In this document: positions 1-6,317 of the stretch, one piece after another | Position numbering within the stretch: the stretch's first letter is position 1 | How the letters are laid out: each line of letters begins with the position of its first letter | Source of the DNA: Actinomycetes bacterium | GTDB lineage: Bacteria > Actinomycetota > Humimicrobiia > Humimicrobiales > Humimicrobiaceae | Assembly: GCA_030603375.1 (NCBI GenBank) | Contig: JAUVXY010000055.1 | Coordinates: forward strand, 1 to 9,395 | DNA length: 9,395 nt | Reading direction: 5' to 3' | Position numbers and translations under genes: made by a program | Notes under the pieces: generated by a model | The model's database searches: none | What the model saw: the letters and a program-made list of their open reading frames with translations, nothing else | Told to the model about the DNA's origin: nothing

Positions 1-1
1 C

Positions 2-1369
2 TTAATACTAATATATATATTTTTTAAACCTCTTAGAAATCCTGATGAATATTACCTGAATATTTATAAAAACAAGAAGGTAGATTTTAAATTTCCTTTC
101 AACCTATTTTTTCTTTATTTCATTTTCTTTTCCAATGCTGTCTTTTATGGTTTTGGGAATATGTATAACCAGCAGAGATATATTTATCATGTAAATCCAA
201 TATTTATTGTAATCTTCGTATACGTAGTATATGAGATATCAAGAATATTTACTCATTATATTCAGAAGATATTTTCAAAAATCAAAATTAAAAAATTTCA
301 AAAATCAAAAACTAACAGAAAATATTATATATTTGCCGTTTTATCAATTCTTATAATACTGACAGTCTTGCTTTTAAATTACATAAATCCGGTGCAGAAC
401 TTTAAAATTACTCAAAGAAAAAACGGCGATTCTGTAAATAGTCTCTTTTCACCAAGCAGCACCTATAAGTTACATTATGATAATAAGACCCCGGGCAAAT
501 ATGTTAATTTCAGGCTAAAAGAAGATGATATTGTAATAACTACAAATATTTTAAACTCTTTTCCCTATACAAAACAAATCGATTACTGGATGTGGAGCAG
601 TAACCAAGTCCCATGGCAGCCATATAAGTTTAAAGATGGCATCTACTATGATAATTTTTTTGGTGTACCATTGCTTAGAGATTTATTTGATTTTTTAAAG
701 GTGTTAAATGAAAACCCTGATAAAAATATATGGGTCATAACCTCTTATTCTATAGAAAAACCTGGTCATATTGATCCATTAATTTCTAATTTCCTGGAAG
801 AACACAACCAATATAAAATGATGACTGGAAAAGATAACATTAGCTCAGTATATCTTTTCCCTGCATTAGAGAGTGGGAACAGAAATTATTCAATGTATCC
901 CAATATAGTGCCGGAATCAAATGAGATAATAAGAGTCGAAGCCAGCGATGATAAATATACTTTTTTATTTAATGAACCGGATAATTATGATTATTTAAAA
1001 TATGGTTGGTCCGGAATGGATGAATTCGGAACATGGGCCAATCAAAAGGCATCAATGCTATTTTTAGATTTTGAAGAGCAAGCAGATTATAATCTTAATA
1101 TAACCATGATGCCGCTGGTCAACCCTGATCTTGACCAGGAAATTGAGATTCTTATAAATAGCAACAGTATTGGGGAGTTCGTGTTAGAAAATATGGAATT
1201 AACAGAGCATGCTGTTACCATACCAGAGGAATTAATCATAGAAGGATACAATATTTTAGAGTTCAGGTTTAAATATTTAATCAGTCCCATACAACTGGGG
1301 ATAAATAATGATAATCGAAATTTAGCAGTTTATTTTAATAAGATAGATTTTTATATACAAAAACATTAA
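2..1369 (+). CDS. GT-C type membrane glycosyltransferase, C-terminal part (5' truncated by window edge)
   Basis: The reading frame is open from base 2 with no stop, so the ATG at 161 is very probably an internal Met and the gene begins left of the window. The visible 455 residues hold three hydrophobic spans (about 33-52, 60-79 and 104-122 of the fragment). Between the first two lies an aromatic QQRYIYHVNP stretch, like the conserved Arg-Tyr before a late span in ArnT/PMT-type enzymes. A long, presumably extracytoplasmic region follows, with a DDIVITTN strand at about 175-182. The last 120 residues are beta-rich, starting at YGWSGMDEFGTW (334-345) and ending near SPIQLGINNDNR. I have seen similar terminal domains on bacterial membrane glycosyltransferases, but I infer the family from topology and motifs only. 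The catalytic acidic residues of GT-C enzymes sit in the first outer loop, which is missing here. The substrate would be a polyprenyl-phosphate sugar. A non-catalytic polytopic membrane protein is the alternative. Confidence 0.72.
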   Translation, partial: LILIYIFFKPLRNPDEYYLNIYKNKKVDFKFPFNLFFLYFIFFSNAVFYGFGNMYNQQRYIYHVNPIFIVIFVYVVYEISRIFTHYIQKIFSKIKIKKFQKSKTNRKYYIFAVLSILIILTVLLLNYINPVQNFKITQRKNGDSVNSLFSPSSTYKLHYDNKTPGKYVNFRLKEDDIVITTNILNSFPYTKQIDYWMWSSNQVPWQPYKFKDGIYYDNFFGVPLLRDLFDFLKVLNENPDKNIWVITSYSIEKPGHIDPLISNFLEEHNQYKMMTGKDNISSVYLFPALESGNRNYSMYPNIVPESNEIIRVEASDDKYTFLFNEPDNYDYLKYGWSGMDEFGTWANQKASMLFLDFEEQADYNLNITMMPLVNPDLDQEIEILINSNSIGEFVLENMELTEHAVTIPEELIIEGYNILEFRFKYLISPIQLGINNDNRNLAVYFNKIDFYIQKH

Positions 1370-1380
1370 CCCATCTTTCG

Positions 1381-1406
1381 AAAAAATCATTTAAAATCAC
1401 ATAAAA
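1381..1406. repeat. Phased A-tracts (probable intrinsic bend)
   Basis: Runs AAAAAA (1381-1386), AAAA (1393-1396) and AAAA (1403-1406) recur with a 10-bp period. The units AAAATCATTT, AAAATCACAT and AAAATTAGCC begin at 1383, 1393 and 1403. A-tracts phased with the helical repeat are known to curve DNA. They lie just after the stop of the upstream glycosyltransferase gene and about 200 bp before the operon start. Chance in AT-rich spacer DNA is possible. Confidence 0.4.
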
Positions 1407-1517
1407 TTAGCCAATTTTTAGCATCTATACCCTTATTACAGTGGGCTTTTTTTATCTAAAGTGCCAATGTAGCAACCTGATTCATTCAGTCTATACTATT
1501 GAGAAATAATTGTTTTT

Positions 1518-1546
1518 TTGTTAACCTAATATCGTTTTAATAATAT
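1518..1546 (+). promoter_or_regulatory. Candidate sigma70-type promoter for the six-gene operon
   Basis: TTGTTA (1518-1523) and TAATAT (1541-1546) are separated by 17 bp. Each matches four of six consensus positions. Transcription would start about 60 bp before the epimerase ATG. The 242-bp gap upstream of an otherwise tightly packed gene string is where a promoter is expected. In such AT-rich DNA a match of this quality is weak evidence. The rest of the gap shows no other convincing element, and I see no strong terminator for the upstream gene. Confidence 0.3.
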
Positions 1547-1566
1547 ATTTACTGCAGTTTTAAAGG

Positions 1567-1594
1567 TTGTAGTTACCTAAAAAAGGGTTATAAA
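1567..1594 (+). promoter_or_regulatory. Alternative promoter candidate close to the operon start
   Basis: TTGTAG (1567-1572) and TATAAA (1589-1594) are 16 bp apart. The -10 matches five of six consensus positions but the -35 only three. Use of this site would leave a leader of only about 10 nt before the ATG at 1612. It competes with the candidate at 1518-1546, and neither is proven. Confidence 0.2.
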
Positions 1595-1611
1595 TCGGAA
1601 GTTGGGTTAAT

Positions 1612-2583
1612 ATGAACATACTGGTAACAGGAGGAGCAGGATTTATAGGCTCTCACTTATGTGAAAAACTTATTGATTTGGACCAAAAAGTAATCTGCAT
1701 TGATAACTTTAACAACTTCTACAACCCTGAAATAAAAGAAAACAATATCGCAAATATAGCAAATAACAGTAACTTTAAACTTTACAGAGAAGACATTTGC
1801 AACCTTTCAAAAATCGATAAAATATTCTCACACAGCAAAATAGATATTGTCATCCATCTCGCCGCAAGAGCCGGGGTTAGGCCATCAATCAGCATGCCGC
1901 ACTTATATGAAAAGACAAATGTTTTGGGAACTTTGAACATCCTTGAGTGCTGCAAAAAATATGGGGTAAAGAAACTAATTTTTGCATCTTCGTCTTCAGT
2001 GTATGGCGGAAACAAGAAAATACCTTTTTCAGAAGATGACAGAGTGGACTGCCCTGTCTCTCCATATGCTGCCACTAAAAAGGCCGGCGAGCTTCTTTGC
2101 TATACTTATCATCATCTTTACAAGCTCTCTATTTTTTGCTTTAGATTTTTTACAGTTTACGGGCCGCGCCAGAGGCCGGAGATGGCCATTCATAAATTTA
2201 CAAGGCACATATTTAAAAATAAACCCATAGAAATATTTGGCGATGGAACTTCTTCAAGGGACTATACATACATAGAAGACATAGCAGCTGCTCTTACTGA
2301 TAGCCTTGATAAAATAAGCGGCTATGAAATTATAAATCTTGGCAACTCAAAACCAATTAAACTATCAGGCCTTGTAAATTTAATAGGGGAAACAATAGAT
2401 AAAAAACCTCTCACCCATTATGCAGATTTCCAGCCGGGGGACGTATTTACAACTTGCGCTGATATCAGAAAAGCCAAAAAGATGATAAAATATCAACCCA
2501 AAACGTCAATAGAAAAAGGATTGGAAAAATTTATCACCTGGTACGGTAAAGCAAGAAAAGAAGGAAACCTTTATGAGCAATAA
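1612..2583 (+). CDS. NAD-dependent nucleotide-sugar epimerase/dehydratase (UDP-glucuronate/UDP-glucose 4-epimerase-like SDR)
   Basis: This 323-residue extended short-chain dehydrogenase/reductase is probably cytosolic. The Rossmann motif GGAGFIG is at residues 7-13, with Asp31 placed to bind the NAD adenosine ribose. The HLAARAGVR stretch (82-90), the SSSSVYG segment (126-132, catalytic Ser/Thr) and YAATK (Tyr152, Lys156) complete the active site. RFFTVYGPRQRP and FGDGTSSRDYTYIEDI are typical of the sugar-nucleotide branch. HLAA-AGVR with FFTVYGP most resembles UDP-glucuronate 4-epimerases, but UDP-glucose epimerases or 4,6-dehydratases cannot be excluded. Length is normal for the family. The ATG at 1612 directly starts the Rossmann strand. 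Its upstream GGAA (1597-1600) is a weak ribosome binding site. It is the first gene of the operon and its 3' end overlaps the next gene by 11 bp, so it probably supplies the nucleotide sugar used downstream. Confidence 0.9.
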   Translation: MNILVTGGAGFIGSHLCEKLIDLDQKVICIDNFNNFYNPEIKENNIANIANNSNFKLYREDICNLSKIDKIFSHSKIDIVIHLAARAGVRPSISMPHLYEKTNVLGTLNILECCKKYGVKKLIFASSSSVYGGNKKIPFSEDDRVDCPVSPYAATKKAGELLCYTYHHLYKLSIFCFRFFTVYGPRQRPEMAIHKFTRHIFKNKPIEIFGDGTSSRDYTYIEDIAAALTDSLDKISGYEIINLGNSKPIKLSGLVNLIGETIDKKPLTHYADFQPGDVFTTCADIRKAKKMIKYQPKTSIEKGLEKFITWYGKARKEGNLYEQ

Positions 2584-3541
2584 TAAGAGCAAAGAAAACA
2601 AAATTGATTTATCTATAGTAATTCCAATATATAATGAAAAACAAAGCATTGATTCACTGTATAAAGACCTGAAATCAGTTCTGCCAAAGCTGGGCAAAAG
2701 TTATGAGGTAATTCTTATTGATGATGGAAGCATGGATGGGACATATGATGAACTATTGAAGGCCCATCAGAAAAACAAAGCATATAAAATAATAAAATTC
2801 AGAAGAAATTTTGGTCAGACAGCTGCAATGAAGGCTGGGTTCGATTATTCAAAAGGGGAAGTTGTTATCACCTTAGACGCTGATCTGCAAAATGATCCCG
2901 CTGATATCCCGGAAATGCTGGATAAATTAAATGATGGCTATGATATAGTAAGCGGATGGAGAAAACACCGAAAAGACAATACTCTCATAAGAAATTTTCC
3001 TTCAGCAGTCGCCAATAGAATCATATCAACGCTAACAGGAGTTTATCTGCATGACTATGGCTGTACTCTTAAAGCATACAGGAAAGAAGTAATAAAAAAT
3101 TTAGAACTTTACGGAGAGATGCATAGATATATTCCTGCCTTAGCCAGCTGGATGGGCGTAAAAATTGCAGAAATTCCGGTAAGGCATCACAGCAGAAAGT
3201 TTGGCAAAGCAAAATACGGAATTTCAAAAACCATCAGGGTAATCTTAGATATAATGGTTGTAAAATTCCTTTTAAGCTATTCACAAAAACCTATACAGGT
3301 ATTTGGACTGATTGGCCTCATTGCAGGTGCAATCGGATTCATAGTAACAGCTTATTTAACCATAATGAGAATCTTTTTTAATCAGGGTTTGGCCAGCAGG
3401 CCGTTATTTACACTTTCAATTTTTATGATTCTTATTGGCATCCAGCTTATAACTATGGGATTGTTGGCTGAACTTATAATGAGAACCTACCATGAATCTC
3501 AAAATAAATCCATATATGTGGTTAAAGAGATAATTGAATAA
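2573..3541 (+). CDS. GT2 family polyprenyl-phosphate sugar synthase-like glycosyltransferase (DPM1/GtrB type)
   Basis: This 322-residue protein has an N-terminal GT-A fold and a membrane tail. Motifs are SIVIPIYNE (14-22), DDGSMDGT (50-57, nucleotide binding), LDADLQNDP (101-109, metal-binding DxD) and the basic loop WRKHRKD (129-135). A distal HHSRKFGKAKYGISK segment follows, and then two hydrophobic spans at about 244-270 and 280-303. This layout matches bacterial DPM1-like enzymes such as GtrB and ArnC, which move a sugar from a nucleotide donor to undecaprenyl or another polyprenyl phosphate on the cytoplasmic face. The sugar cannot be read from the sequence. The start is supported by AAGGA at 2561-2565, seven bases before the ATG. 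The 11-bp overlap with the epimerase gene suggests translational coupling and supply of its donor. Confidence 0.9.
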   Translation: MSNNKSKENKIDLSIVIPIYNEKQSIDSLYKDLKSVLPKLGKSYEVILIDDGSMDGTYDELLKAHQKNKAYKIIKFRRNFGQTAAMKAGFDYSKGEVVITLDADLQNDPADIPEMLDKLNDGYDIVSGWRKHRKDNTLIRNFPSAVANRIISTLTGVYLHDYGCTLKAYRKEVIKNLELYGEMHRYIPALASWMGVKIAEIPVRHHSRKFGKAKYGISKTIRVILDIMVVKFLLSYSQKPIQVFGLIGLIAGAIGFIVTAYLTIMRIFFNQGLASRPLFTLSIFMILIGIQLITMGLLAELIMRTYHESQNKSIYVVKEIIE

Positions 3542-3546
3542 CAAGC

Positions 3547-4548
3547 ATGAAGAAATTAAAGCATATTCTTATCCTGATTAAAATTTACACAAGCTATGTT
3601 TTTAGAAAAATCCATTGCAATTATCTTCCTGTAAGATTATGGATTGAGTTATCAAGCAGGTGCAACCTAAAATGCAGGCTTTGCGTAAACAGGGATATAC
3701 CTCAGCATTTAAAAGGGGATATTAACTTTGACCTATATAAAAAAATAATAGATGAAGTAAAAGATTATGCATATGATGTAAATCTATTCCATAGAGGAGA
3801 GCCGCTTCTTCATCCACGCTTAATAGACATTATTTCTTATGCACGCACCAGTAATATAAAAACAAGGATCCACACCAACTCCACCCTTTTAACACCTGCT
3901 CTCAGCAGGAAAATAATATTATCAGGACTTGATTTAATTTCATTTTCTTTTGATGGCTACACTAAAGAAACCTACGAAAAAAACAGGGCAGGTGCAAGCT
4001 ACGAAAAAAGTTTAAAAAACATAACCACATTTTTAAAAATAAAAAAAGAATTAAATTCTACAAAACCGTTTACCATAGTTCAGGTAATGGAATTTGATGA
4101 GGAGCTGGCATCTAAAAATTTTAAGGAGCAGAAAAAGAAATTTCTAATTAATTTTAATAATCTCCCTCTGGATAAATTAATAGTGCGAACTCCTCACAAC
4201 TGGGGAGGACTGCTTAAATTAAGTAGAATTAAAAAAGTAAACCACAAAGACACCAAACTTATACCATGCACATTTCCATGGTATTCCTTAACAATTTTCT
4301 ATGACGGAAAAGTATATCTATGCCCTCAGGATTTTGATGGCAAAGTTCTTATTGGAGATGTCAATAAAAATCCTGTCAGGGAGATTTTTAATAATCAGGT
4401 GATAAAAGAGGTTAGAAAAAAATTTAAAACAGGAAAAATAAAAGAGTTCAGCCCATGCAAAGATTGTGATAGAATTTGGAGAAAGACATTTATGGGAGTT
4501 CCAAAAGAGTATCTTGGAATATTTATAAAGGACAGTTTAAGAAAATAG
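3547..4548 (+). CDS. Radical SAM enzyme with truncated SPASM (twitch) domain
   Basis: This 333-residue protein carries the radical SAM signature Cys39-x3-Cys43-x2-Cys46 and the GEP motif (84-86) that contacts SAM. The auxiliary-cluster domain has Cys241-x12-Gly-x4-Cys259, then Cys304-x2-Cys307. The remaining SPASM cysteines are absent, so one auxiliary 4Fe-4S cluster is expected rather than two. The Cys241/259/304/307 spacing equals what I recall for the twitch domain of BtrN, a radical dehydrogenase of 2-deoxy-scyllo-inosamine. A segment of about 60 residues rich in Lys and Phe (about 180-238) lies between barrel and twitch domain. The basic, hydrophobic N-terminus (1-25) could touch the membrane. 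No short precursor-peptide gene is visible nearby, so a sugar, cyclitol or lipid substrate is more likely than a peptide; this is inference. There is no clear ribosome binding site, so translation is probably coupled to the GT2 gene 5 bp upstream. Confidence 0.88.
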   Translation: MKKLKHILILIKIYTSYVFRKIHCNYLPVRLWIELSSRCNLKCRLCVNRDIPQHLKGDINFDLYKKIIDEVKDYAYDVNLFHRGEPLLHPRLIDIISYARTSNIKTRIHTNSTLLTPALSRKIILSGLDLISFSFDGYTKETYEKNRAGASYEKSLKNITTFLKIKKELNSTKPFTIVQVMEFDEELASKNFKEQKKKFLINFNNLPLDKLIVRTPHNWGGLLKLSRIKKVNHKDTKLIPCTFPWYSLTIFYDGKVYLCPQDFDGKVLIGDVNKNPVREIFNNQVIKEVRKKFKTGKIKEFSPCKDCDRIWRKTFMGVPKEYLGIFIKDSLRK

Positions 4549-4549
4549 C

Positions 4550-4555
4550 AGGAGG
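4550..4555 (+). promoter_or_regulatory. Strong ribosome binding site that fixes the SDR start
   Basis: A perfect AGGAGG lies four bases before the ATG at 4560, just after the stop codon of the radical SAM gene. It is the clearest Shine-Dalgarno sequence in the window. It shows that translation starts at 4560, not at the in-frame ATG at 4476 inside the preceding gene. Confidence 0.85.
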
Positions 4556-4559
4556 ATTG

Positions 4560-5540
4560 ATGAAAGCTCTCGTAACAGGCGGCAGTGGTTTTGCCGGGAG
4601 CCATTTAGTAAAAAAATTGATAAGCCGGGATATAAATGTGAGGGTGCTGGTAAGACCTACGAGCAAAATAGATGCCCTGAGGGAGCTTGGCGCTGAAATA
4701 GTAACTGGCGATATTACAGACAAAGACAGCGTATTTAAAGCAGTAAAAGGAGTAGATAAGGTTTTTCACATAACCGCAGCTTTCAGGGAAGCAAATCTTC
4801 CGGATAAGACTTACTGGGATGTAAATTATGGCGGTACAAAAAATATAATAGAAGCATGCCTGAAGCATGGAACCCAAAGGCTTGTACATTGCAGCACTAT
4901 TGGAGTTACAAGCTCAATCAAAAATCCACCGGCAGACGAAACAACTCCTTACAGCCCGGGGGATGTTTATCAGGAATCTAAATGTAAAGCTGAAAAAGAA
5001 GTTTTGAAATATATAAAAGAGAAAAATTTACCTGCCTCCATTATCAGGCCATGTGCCATATATGGGCCGGGAGATTTTAGACTTTTAAAAATGTTCAGGA
5101 TGATAGCTAAAAAAAGATTTTTTATGCCTGGTTCCGGCAATGTTTCATATCACATGGTGTACGTTGATGACTTAGCCAACAGCTTTATTTTAGCATCTGA
5201 AAAAGAGGAAGCAATAGGAGAGGTTTTTATTATCGGCGGAGAAAGATATGTAACCCTGAATGAGCTAGCCATGCTTATTGCCAAAGAATTTAATGTTCCC
5301 CCTCCTAAGATTCATCTGCCTTACAAACCTGTGGAAATTTTATCTTCTGTAGTAGAATACATTTACAAACCTTTAAAAAAGGAACCTCCTCTTTATCGCA
5401 GAAGGGTAGCCTTTTTTAAAAAAAATAGGGCTTTTGATATTTCCAAAGCTAAAAAAATTCTTGGCTACAAACCTGAGTTTAGTCTGGAAAATGGAATACA
5501 TGCTGCAGCAAAATGGTACATAGATAATGGATATATTTAA
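4560..5540 (+). CDS. NAD(P)-dependent extended SDR (HpnA / dihydroflavonol-reductase-like sugar epimerase or ketoreductase)
   Basis: This 326-residue enzyme starts directly on its Rossmann strand: ALVTGGSGFAGSH with Gly7, Gly10 and Gly13. Active-site residues are Ser112/Thr113 in HCSTIGV and Tyr137-x3-Lys141 in VYQESK. RPCAIYGPGD and HMVYVDDLA are conserved extended-SDR segments. The RVLVRPTSK segment after the second strand, with a basic patch instead of an Asp, is reminiscent of the hopanoid-associated epimerase HpnA and dihydroflavonol-4-reductase branch and may favour NADP(H). Likely roles are reduction of a 4-keto sugar or epimerisation. The reaction cannot be fixed from sequence. It lies 11 bp after the radical SAM gene, so the two could act in sequence, with a radical oxidation followed by a reduction (inference). 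The longer in-frame start at 4476 would only add 28 residues encoded inside the preceding gene. Confidence 0.87.
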   Translation: MKALVTGGSGFAGSHLVKKLISRDINVRVLVRPTSKIDALRELGAEIVTGDITDKDSVFKAVKGVDKVFHITAAFREANLPDKTYWDVNYGGTKNIIEACLKHGTQRLVHCSTIGVTSSIKNPPADETTPYSPGDVYQESKCKAEKEVLKYIKEKNLPASIIRPCAIYGPGDFRLLKMFRMIAKKRFFMPGSGNVSYHMVYVDDLANSFILASEKEEAIGEVFIIGGERYVTLNELAMLIAKEFNVPPPKIHLPYKPVEILSSVVEYIYKPLKKEPPLYRRRVAFFKKNRAFDISKAKKILGYKPEFSLENGIHAAAKWYIDNGYI

Positions 5541-5548
5541 AAAATAAT

Positions 5549-6310
5549 ATGATAGGAGATGATAAAATAAATACTAAATACGAAGATAAAATACAAAAAC
5601 AACTTTTTTCAAAGAAGCAGTCCAGGGTTTCTAAATATATGGATTTATTTGTTGGCAAAAGAAACATCCTTAGCTTATTAAAATATGAGCTGATAATAAA
5701 TCTGTTCCAAAATATGCCGGGAGCAGTGGGCATTTTCCTCAGAAATTTTTTCTACCCGCTTCTATTAAAAAAAGTTGGCAAAGGAGTAAGTTTCGGTAAA
5801 TCTATAACTATAAGACACCCATGCAAGATATCAATTGAAGATAATGTAGTAATTGATGATAACTGCATGTTAGACGCTAAAGGTTTAGATAACCAGGGGA
5901 TAATAATAAAAGAGGGAGCATACATTGGCAGAAACAGCATACTAAGCTGCAAAAATGGAACAATCATAATTTCAAAAAATGTAAACATCGGCTTTAACTG
6001 TGACATATTCTCAGCCAGCAAAGTAAAAATCGGAGAAAACACTTTAATTGCCGCCTACAGTTATATTGTTGGAGGAGGGCATAACTATGAAAGGACAGAT
6101 ATTCCAATAGCAGAACAGGAAAAACATTCACACGGAATAGAAGTCGGCAAAAATTGCTGGATCGGAGCAGGGGTAAGTGTCTTAGACAATACTACTATAG
6201 GTAATGAAACAATAATAGGTGCAGGAGCAGTTGTAACAAAAGATATGCCCCCATACTCAATTGCAGCCGGAATCCCTGCACAGGTGATAAAATCAAGAAA
6301 AAACAATTAA
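5549..6310 (+). CDS. Left-handed beta-helix (hexapeptide-repeat) O-acyltransferase
   Basis: This 253-residue protein has about 70 mostly helical N-terminal residues, then imperfect hexapeptide repeats from about 75 to the end (for example IEDNVVIDDNCMLD, IGRNSILS, IGAGVSVLDNTTIGNETIIG). Such repeats build the triangular beta helix of acetyl- and acyl-CoA transferases. GGGHNYERTDIPI carries the probable catalytic His178 in a loop. The tail VVTKDMPPYSIAAGIPAQVI is the usual ending of this family. It is presumably cytoplasmic and would acetylate or otherwise acylate a hydroxyl on a sugar nucleotide or lipid-linked sugar. The family resembles WcaF/CapG-type polysaccharide acetyltransferases, but the acceptor is unknown. 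It sits 8 bp after the SDR gene. No Shine-Dalgarno sequence precedes the ATG, suggesting coupled translation. A GGAG at 5555-5558 lies inside the gene and precedes no in-frame Met. Confidence 0.86.
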   Translation: MIGDDKINTKYEDKIQKQLFSKKQSRVSKYMDLFVGKRNILSLLKYELIINLFQNMPGAVGIFLRNFFYPLLLKKVGKGVSFGKSITIRHPCKISIEDNVVIDDNCMLDAKGLDNQGIIIKEGAYIGRNSILSCKNGTIIISKNVNIGFNCDIFSASKVKIGENTLIAAYSYIVGGGHNYERTDIPIAEQEKHSHGIEVGKNCWIGAGVSVLDNTTIGNETIIGAGAVVTKDMPPYSIAAGIPAQVIKSRKNN

Positions 6311-6317
6311 CTTAAAA

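Noticed and set aside
273..310. 15-bp direct repeat TTTCAAAAATCAAAA at 273 and 296
   Set aside because: The copies are 23 bp apart, out of frame with each other, and lie in Lys-rich, low-complexity coding DNA. They are probably coincidental.
1403..1418. AAAATT-AGCC-AATTTT inverted repeat
   Set aside because: A six-pair A/T-only stem is expected by chance in AT-rich spacer DNA and is too weak to call a terminator or operator.
1428..1453. Possible intrinsic terminator: CCC, short spacer, GTGGGC, then seven T
   Set aside because: The T run (1447-1453) is suggestive, but only three base pairs (CCC/GGG) can form and the rest of the stem mismatches. It could at most be a degenerate terminator.
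3547..4548. Radical SAM protein as a RiPP maturase
   Set aside because: The SPASM domain is truncated, and I saw no short Cys- or Gly-rich precursor frame next to it, no recognition domain and no peptide transporter or protease in the window. Not excluded outright, since flanking DNA is unseen.
4476..4559. Longer version of the second SDR starting at 4476 inside the radical SAM gene
   Set aside because: AGGAGG at 4550-4555 precedes the ATG at 4560, and the protein from 4560 begins exactly with the Rossmann strand. The 28 extra residues have no domain counterpart.
1612..5540. The two SDR genes as a recent tandem duplication
   Set aside because: They share only general extended-SDR motifs. 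Cofactor loop, active-site surroundings and C-terminal halves differ, so they are distant members of one superfamily.
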